Positions 59,609 through 64,000 of a DNA stretch of 64,000 nucleotides are shown piece after piece. Source of the stretch: Bog-473 sp963704355 (GTDB lineage Bacteria; Actinomycetota; Acidimicrobiia; Acidimicrobiales; RAAP-2); contig OY969891.1 in the NCBI GenBank assembly GCA_963704355.1, positions 2,108,001 through 2,172,000 of the forward strand, read 5' to 3'. The notes below the pieces were generated by a model that had not been told where the DNA came from, did no database searches, and worked only from the letters and a program-made list of their open reading frames with translations. The position numbers and the translations under genes are program-made. Positions within the stretch are counted from its first letter, which is position 1. Every line of letters begins with the position of its first letter.

Positions 59609-60169
59609 GTGGACGCGGGCCGGATCCCCACCCTCACCACGGAGCGGCTCGTACTCCGGCCGTTCACGCCCGGCGACCTGGCGGAGCTGGCTCCGATCCA
59701 CGCCGAAGAATCCTTCTGGTGGTACCCGCTGCGATCCGGCATGGGCGAGGACGAGACCAGGGACTTCCTGACCCACGTCATCGCCCGCTACGAGACCGAC
59801 GGCTTCGGCGTCGAGGCGCTGGTGGACCGGGCGAGCGGGGCGATGATCGGCTGGGCCGGCCTGGCGGTCCCGCACTTCCTGCCCGAGATCCTGCCGGCGG
59901 TGGAGGTGGGGTGGCGCCTCTCCGAGGCGCACCGCGGCCGCGGCCTCGCCACCGAGGTCGGGTCCGCCGCGGTGCACTGGGGCTTCACCGAGGGCGGCCT
60001 CGACCGGATCGTCAGCATCTACGAGCGCGAGAACGCCGCGTCGGGCCGTGTCATGGCCCGGCTCGGCTTCACCCACTGGCGCACCACGTCGGGCACGCTG
60101 CGCGGCGAGACGGTGGACGTGACGGAGCTCACCAAAGAGCAGTGGCGGGAGCGCAGCGCGCATGGGTGA
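59609..60169 (+). CDS. GNAT family N-acetyltransferase (RimJ/RimL-like)
   Basis: A 186-residue acetyltransferase from GTG 59609. 'LTTERLVLRPFTPGDLAELAPIHAEESF' is the standard RimJ/L start; motif A is 'VEVGWRLSEAHRGRGLATEVGSAAVHWGF' (acetyl-CoA loop HRGRGLA), and 'LDRIVSIYERENAASGRVMARLGFT' is motif B. Such enzymes acetylate small molecules or ribosomal proteins; substrate unknown. Its stop overlaps the thioesterase-like ATG by 8 bases. Confidence 0.92.
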   Translation: MDAGRIPTLTTERLVLRPFTPGDLAELAPIHAEESFWWYPLRSGMGEDETRDFLTHVIARYETDGFGVEALVDRASGAMIGWAGLAVPHFLPEILPAVEVGWRLSEAHRGRGLATEVGSAAVHWGFTEGGLDRIVSIYERENAASGRVMARLGFTHWRTTSGTLRGETVDVTELTKEQWRERSAHG

Positions 60170-60986
60170 CGTCGACGAGCAGACGGCGGTCCAGCCGGTC
60201 GGCGAGGGTCGCTACGCCGCCACCGTGCACGCCGACTGGGAGATCTGGGGGCCGTGCGGCGGCTACGTCGCCGCGATCGCGCTGCGGGCGGCGGGTGCCG
60301 AGAGCCCGCTGGTCCGTCCCGCCAGCTTCTACTGCCACTACCTGTCGGTCGCCGCCTTCGCGCCCGTCGACCTCGCCGTGACGCCGCTGCGCGCCGGCCG
60401 GACCGTCACCGCCCAGCGCGTCGAGATGACCCAGGCGGGCCGCCCGGTGCTCGACGCGATGGTGTGGTCGGTGGGGGAGGTGGCCGGCCTCGAGCACGAC
60501 GACACGTCACCTCCCGACGTGCCGGGACCGGCCGAGGTGCCGAACCGCGCCGAGCTCTGGCCCCACGAAGACCGGCCGGGTTACTCGTTCTGGGACAACT
60601 TCGACCAGCGGATGCTGGAGTTGAGCGAGACGTGGCCCCCACCCGGGCCGCTGCCACCCACGTGGCGCAGCTGGGTGCGTTACAAGCCGACGGCGCGCTT
60701 CACCGACCCCTGGGTCGACGCGGCGCGCTCGCTCATTGTGCTCGACGTCGGGAGCTGGCCCGCAGGCTCGCGACCGCACATGTACCAGGAGCCGCCGTTC
60801 ATCGCGCCGAGTCTCGACCTGTACGCGTCGTTCCAGTATCCCGGGCACTCTTCGGAGTGGCTGCTGATCGACGCGCACTCCCCGGTGGCCCAGGGCGGCC
60901 TCTTGTCGTGGACGGGCCGGGTCTGGTCCGAGGAGCGCAAGCTGTTGGCCAGCGGGGGCGGGCAGGCTGTCTTCCGGCACACCTAG
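60162..60986 (+). CDS. Acyl-CoA thioesterase-like (double hotdog) protein
   Basis: A 274-residue protein with two hotdog-like halves. The N-terminal 'IWGPCGGYVAAIALRAAGAE' and 'LVRPASFYCHYLSVAAFAPVDLAVTPLRAGRTVTAQRVEM'-type strands match actinobacterial TesB-like thioesterase-superfamily proteins; the C-terminal half ('PSLDLYASFQYPGHSSEWLLIDAHSP', 'LLSWTGRVWSEERKLLASGGGQAVFR') ends in the typical hotdog strand. It probably hydrolyses an acyl-CoA. It forms a unit with the GNAT and hypothetical genes. ATG 60162. Confidence 0.85.
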   Translation: MGDVDEQTAVQPVGEGRYAATVHADWEIWGPCGGYVAAIALRAAGAESPLVRPASFYCHYLSVAAFAPVDLAVTPLRAGRTVTAQRVEMTQAGRPVLDAMVWSVGEVAGLEHDDTSPPDVPGPAEVPNRAELWPHEDRPGYSFWDNFDQRMLELSETWPPPGPLPPTWRSWVRYKPTARFTDPWVDAARSLIVLDVGSWPAGSRPHMYQEPPFIAPSLDLYASFQYPGHSSEWLLIDAHSPVAQGGLLSWTGRVWSEERKLLASGGGQAVFRHT

Positions 60987-61082
60987 TTGGGTGACTCGGC
61001 GGGTCCCTGATGGGCGGGCGATGGGCCGTGGGCGATGGCCGTGGGCGATGGCCGTGGGCGATGAGCTGTGGCGATGTCCCCA

Positions 61083-61115
61083 GAAACTGTAAACACCCTC
61101 GTTTACGGTTTTCAC
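61083..61115. repeat. AACTGTAAAC palindromic box, site 4
   Basis: GAAACTGTAAAC, ACCCTC spacer, GTTTACGGTTTTC: an inverted repeat almost identical to site 1 at 2738. It is followed within 10 bases by the 15-bp array. Upstream (61015-61065) is a degenerate GGGCGATGGCCGT tandem run. Role unknown. Confidence 0.6.
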
Positions 61116-61125
61116 GGACATCCAC

Positions 61126-61320
61126 GGCGAGCTGACCCACGGCGAGCTGACCCACGGCGAGCTGACCCACGGCGAGCTGACCCACGGCGAGCTGACCCAC
61201 GGCGAGCTGACCCACGGCGAGCTGACCCACGGCGAGCTGACCCACGGCGAGCTGACCCACGGCGAGCTGACCCACGGCGAGCTGACCCACGGCGAGCTGA
61301 CCCACGGCGAACTGACCTCG
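61126..61320. repeat. 15-bp tandem array, GGCGAGCTGACCCAC x13
   Basis: Twelve perfect copies and a degenerate thirteenth run 61126-61320. Period 15 makes every frame a pentapeptide repeat (for example VGQLA on the minus strand), but no start or RBS supports translation, so I treat it as non-coding. It lies between converging genes, the thioesterase-like and acyl-CoA dehydrogenase genes. Confidence 0.95.
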
Positions 61321-61355
61321 ATGGGCCACGACGGCCGCCGGCGCGAGCGCCGGCT

Positions 61356-62507
61356 CTAGTCGACCGTGTAGCCGTCCATCCGGGCCAAGATGCGCAGCAT
61401 GACCTCGTCGGCCCCGGCACCGATGGAGTCGAGCCGGGTGTCGCGGAAGTAGCGCGAGGTCCAGTGCTCGGCCATGTACCCGATGCCGCCGTGGAACTGC
61501 ACCGCGACGTCCGCCACCTCGCGCTGGAGCCGCGAGCCGAGGAGCTTGCCGATCGTTGCGTAGCGGGTGGCGTCCTCGCCGCGCACGACGGCGTCCGCCG
61601 TGGTGTGTGCGTACTGCTTGAGGACGTCATGGCGCGCCCCCAGCTCGGCCAGGACGAATTGCAGGTGCTGGTTGGCCAGCAGCGGGGCGCCGAACGCCTG
61701 GCGCTCGCGCAGGTAGGCCTTCGTGCGCTCGAGTGCGAGCTCAATGGAGCCGACCTGCTTGTAGAACGTCGTCAGCCGCTCGGCCTGGAACTGGACCATC
61801 TGCTGCTGGAAACCGCGGCCGACCTGGCCGATCGTGTTGGCCGTCGGGACCCGCACGTCGGTGAAGGAGAGCTCGGCAGTGTCGCTCGACCACATGCCGA
61901 GCTTCTCGAGCTTGCGTGAGACGGCGACACCGGGAACGTCCGTCGGTACGACGATCATCGACATGCCCCGCGCGCCGTCCGCTTCGTCGGAGGTCCGGGC
62001 CAGGAGGCACAGCCAGTCGGCTTGCGTGCCGTTGGTGATGTAGAGCTTGGCGCCGTTGATGACCCACTCGTCGCCGTCACGCACGGCGCGGGTGCGGATC
62101 CCGGCGACGTCGCTGCCCGCGTCGGGCTCGGTGACCGCGATGGAGGTCACAACCTCGCCGCGGATGGCCGGCGCGAGATAGCGCTGCTTCAGCTCCTCGG
62201 ACCCGTAGCGGGCCAGCGCGGGCGTCGACATCGACATCTGAACGGCCATGGCCATCGGGACGCCGCCGCAGCTGATCCGGCCCATCTCCTCGGCGGCGAT
62301 CAGGGTGAACGTGTGGTCGGCACCCATGCCGCCGTACGCCTCGTCGTACTCGAGTCCGAAGAGACCGACGGGGGCGAGCTTCGGGAAGAGGTCGTGGGCG
62401 GGGAAGATGCGGGCCGCCTCCCACTCGTCGACGTGGGGCTCGATCTCCCGCTCGAAGAGGTCCCGGAGCGTCTTGCGGAACAGCTGGTGCTCGTCGGTCT
62501 CGATCAC
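61356..62507 (-). CDS. Acyl-CoA dehydrogenase, citronellyl-CoA dehydrogenase-like
   Basis: A 383-residue flavin-dependent acyl-CoA dehydrogenase. The N-terminus 'IETDEHQLFRKTLRDLFEREIEPHV' and signature 'SIAVTEPDAGSDVAGIRTRA' are standard. 'FGLEYDEAYGGMGADHTF' and 'ISCGGVPMAMAVQMSM' are typical of the AtuD (citronellyl-CoA) group. The C-terminal 'YRYFRD'-like block 'SRYFRDTRLDSIGAGADEVML' also fits. It likely oxidises a terpenoid or branched acyl-CoA. ATG 62507, divergent from the enoyl-CoA hydratase gene (63 bases apart). Confidence 0.88.
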   Translation of the reverse strand: MIETDEHQLFRKTLRDLFEREIEPHVDEWEAARIFPAHDLFPKLAPVGLFGLEYDEAYGGMGADHTFTLIAAEEMGRISCGGVPMAMAVQMSMSTPALARYGSEELKQRYLAPAIRGEVVTSIAVTEPDAGSDVAGIRTRAVRDGDEWVINGAKLYITNGTQADWLCLLARTSDEADGARGMSMIVVPTDVPGVAVSRKLEKLGMWSSDTAELSFTDVRVPTANTIGQVGRGFQQQMVQFQAERLTTFYKQVGSIELALERTKAYLRERQAFGAPLLANQHLQFVLAELGARHDVLKQYAHTTADAVVRGEDATRYATIGKLLGSRLQREVADVAVQFHGGIGYMAEHWTSRYFRDTRLDSIGAGADEVMLRILARMDGYTVD

Positions 62508-62570
62508 CGTCGAACGATACCACCGGCATTTTTCCGTTCTTCGGCCGGCGCGCCCCTACACTGCGCAACC

Positions 62571-63335
62571 GTGACGGATGCGTTGATCAGCGTGCACCAC
62601 CACGACGGTGGCATCCGGACCATCACGCTGGATTCGCCGTCCAACCGCAACGCACTGTCGTCGCGCCTGCTCGAGGAGTTGGACCGCGCGTTGCGTGACG
62701 CGACGAGTGATCCCGAGGTGCGCGCCGTCGTGCTCACCGCGACCGGCACTGTGTTCTGCTCCGGCGCCGACCTCTCCGAGCGCGGCGCGGCCGCGCCCAA
62801 CCGCATGCCCGACATCCTGACCGCCATCGTCGAGAGCCCGGCGCCGGTCATCGCCCGGGTCAACGGCCATGCCCGGGCGGGCGGGCTCGGCCTCATCGCG
62901 GCGTGCGACTTGGCCGCCGCCCCCGAGTCGGCGACGTTCGCCTTCACCGAAGTCCGGGTCGGGGTGGCGCCGGCCATGATCCTGGTGCCGGCGCTGCGGG
63001 TCATGGACCACCGCTTCCTCGCGCACGCGACGCTGACCGGCGAGCGCTTCGGCGCCCGGGACGCGGCCGCTGCGGGACTGCTTTCCGCCGTGGCGGAGGA
63101 CGAGGCGGCGCTCGATGCCTGGGTCGACGAGCGCACGACCTGGATCCGCCAGTCCGCGCCCGGGGCCATCCGGGCCACCAAGGAGCTGGCGCGCACTCTG
63201 CCGGCGCGCGGCTGGAGCGACGGACTGGCCGAGGCCGCCGCGATCTCGGCCGAGCTGTTCGCGGGCGCCGAGGCGGCGGAGGGAATGGACGCGTTCCTTC
63301 AGAAGCGCCGCCCGTCGTGGGATACCACCGGATGA
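62571..63335 (+). CDS. Enoyl-CoA hydratase/isomerase family protein
   Basis: A 254-residue crotonase-fold protein from GTG 62571. The oxyanion-hole motif 'GTVFCSGADLSERG' is near 61-74 and the second loop 'NGHARAGGLGLIAACDLA' near 99-116. In context with an acyl-CoA dehydrogenase and a carboxyltransferase it probably hydrates a carboxylated enoyl-CoA (AtuE or LiuC-like step). It overlaps the downstream carboxylase gene by 4 bases (ATGA). Confidence 0.9.
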   Translation: MTDALISVHHHDGGIRTITLDSPSNRNALSSRLLEELDRALRDATSDPEVRAVVLTATGTVFCSGADLSERGAAAPNRMPDILTAIVESPAPVIARVNGHARAGGLGLIAACDLAAAPESATFAFTEVRVGVAPAMILVPALRVMDHRFLAHATLTGERFGARDAAAAGLLSAVAEDEAALDAWVDERTTWIRQSAPGAIRATKELARTLPARGWSDGLAEAAAISAELFAGAEAAEGMDAFLQKRRPSWDTTG

Positions 63336-64000
63336 GCACACCGATCCGGACCCTCCTCAGCACGGACGAGCCTGAGTTCCGCGCCAATGCCGACGCCATG
63401 CGCGCGCTGACCGAGAAGGTGCGCGCGCTCCACGACGAGGTCTTGGCCGGAGGCGGCGCGCGCTACGTCGAGCGCCACCGGTCCCGCGGCAAGATGATGG
63501 TGCGAGAGCGTCTCGAGGCCCTCGTCGACCCGGGGACCCCGGTGCTCGAGCTTTGCCCGCTGGCCGGACTGGATACCGGCGACCCGGTCGGCGGCGGCGT
63601 CGCCGTGGCGCTGGCCGAGGTGGCGCACACCCAGTGCCTCGTCATCGCCAACGACCCGACGGTGCGCGGCGGGACGACGAGCCCGACCACGATCCGCAAG
63701 CTGTTGCGCGCCATGGTGGTGGCGGAGGAGAACCGCCTCCCGGTGGTGCTCCTCGTCGAGTCCGGAGGGGCCGACCTGCCCCGCCAGGCCGACATCTTCG
63801 TCCCCGGCGGCGAGCAATTCCGGCGCCTCACGCAGCTCTCGGCCCAGGGCATCCCCACCATCTGCGTGGTGTTCGGCTCGTCGACGGCCGGCGGCGCCTA
63901 CCTGCCCGGCATGAGCGACTACACGGTCATGGTCGAGGGACGCGCCCGCGTCTTCCTCGGCGGGCCGCCGCTGGTCAAGATGGCCATCGGCGAGGACGCC
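63332..64000 (+). CDS. Acyl-CoA carboxylase beta subunit (partial)
   Basis: ATG 63332 overlaps the hydratase stop. The frame runs to the window's end with 223 residues and no stop. It encodes the N-terminal carboxyltransferase domain: 'KVRALHDEVLAGGGARYVERHRSRGKMMVRERLEAL' opening, 'VIANDPTVRGGTTSPTTIRK' and 'PVVLLVESGGADLPRQADIF', then 'STAGGAYLPGMSDYTVMV', which matches methylcrotonoyl-CoA or geranyl-CoA carboxylase beta subunits (LiuB/AtuC). With the neighbours this suggests leucine or acyclic-terpene catabolism. The biotin-carrying alpha subunit should follow outside. Confidence 0.9.
   Translation, partial: MSTPIRTLLSTDEPEFRANADAMRALTEKVRALHDEVLAGGGARYVERHRSRGKMMVRERLEALVDPGTPVLELCPLAGLDTGDPVGGGVAVALAEVAHTQCLVIANDPTVRGGTTSPTTIRKLLRAMVVAEENRLPVVLLVESGGADLPRQADIFVPGGEQFRRLTQLSAQGIPTICVVFGSSTAGGAYLPGMSDYTVMVEGRARVFLGGPPLVKMAIGEDA

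Noticed and set aside
61068..61919. Long open frames through the 15-bp array (ADPRR or VGQLA pentapeptide repeats)
   Set aside because: A period of 15 with no stop in one unit leaves all frames open on both strands; no ribosome binding site or flanking domain supports translation. The open frames run into the antisense of the acyl-CoA dehydrogenase.

Overview
The window is high-GC DNA from an actinobacterium. The mycothiol-type amidase (Mca), F420-type luciferase-like proteins, a DUF2469 protein, a PspA/PspAB/HtpX cluster and the rimM-trmD-rplS order all fit. Secreted IPT and 'GYW..DGGVFAFGDA' proteins suggest class Acidimicrobiia, but that placement is inference.

Layout. (1) 1-5.4 kb: core genes khpA-rimM-trmD-rplS, DUF2469, yraN, an enoyl-CoA hydratase and an NfeD-like/SPFH pair. 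(2) About 5.4-33.4 kb: an accessory region between yraN and comM/dprA, which are usually close together in actinobacteria. It holds small stress and detoxification-type genes (GNAT, Maf, DinB, VOC, SnoaL, RibD-like reductase, methyltransferase), three related secreted 'CP..C.AVG' repeat proteins, a hydrolase-cyclase fusion, four transposable elements (IS481, TnpB-only, IS256, IS110), several decayed genes and two truncated copies of the comM 5' end. (3) 33.4-36.7 kb: full-length comM, a frameshifted dprA and a short luciferase-like gene. (4) 36.7-42.6 kb: a membrane acyltransferase-SGNH protein and a giant IPT/TIG cell-surface protein. (5) 42.9-45.5 kb: a broken endonuclease IV gene, fumC and a pterin dehydratase. 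(6) 45.8-49.9 kb: a leftward pspA-htpX-pspAB-phosphatase operon, divergent from mca. (7) 50-55.6 kb: a Kelch-like secreted protein, a membrane-anchored unknown, the purK-purE-chbG operon and an F420-type oxidoreductase. (8) 55.6-61.3 kb: a recent ISL3 insertion, a DsbA-like protein, a PAP2 phosphatase, a RecB-like nuclease, GNAT and thioesterase genes, and two 15-bp tandem arrays. (9) 61.4-64 kb: acyl-CoA dehydrogenase, enoyl-CoA hydratase and a carboxylase beta subunit that runs off the end, resembling acyclic-terpene or leucine (Atu/Liu) catabolism.

Strongest points for a second look: comM 5'-end duplications bordering the accessory region; a stand-alone TnpB whose RuvC motif II glutamate is replaced while a glutamate sits in the 'DERGTSSTC' segment, the rearranged layout known from Fanzor and some TnpBs; a three-copy structured repeat of 103-118 bp, one copy inside the ISL3 element; a recurrent AACTG palindromic box beside short tandem repeats; and a pilin-like gene lacking Glu+5 behind a structured leader with a 15-codon upstream ORF. 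At least five genes carry apparent single-base frameshifts (dprA, a DsbA-like gene, a VOC gene, a SnoaL gene and a secreted protein), and rimM and purK lack ATG/GTG/TTG starts. Assembly indels therefore have to be excluded before reading these as pseudogenes.
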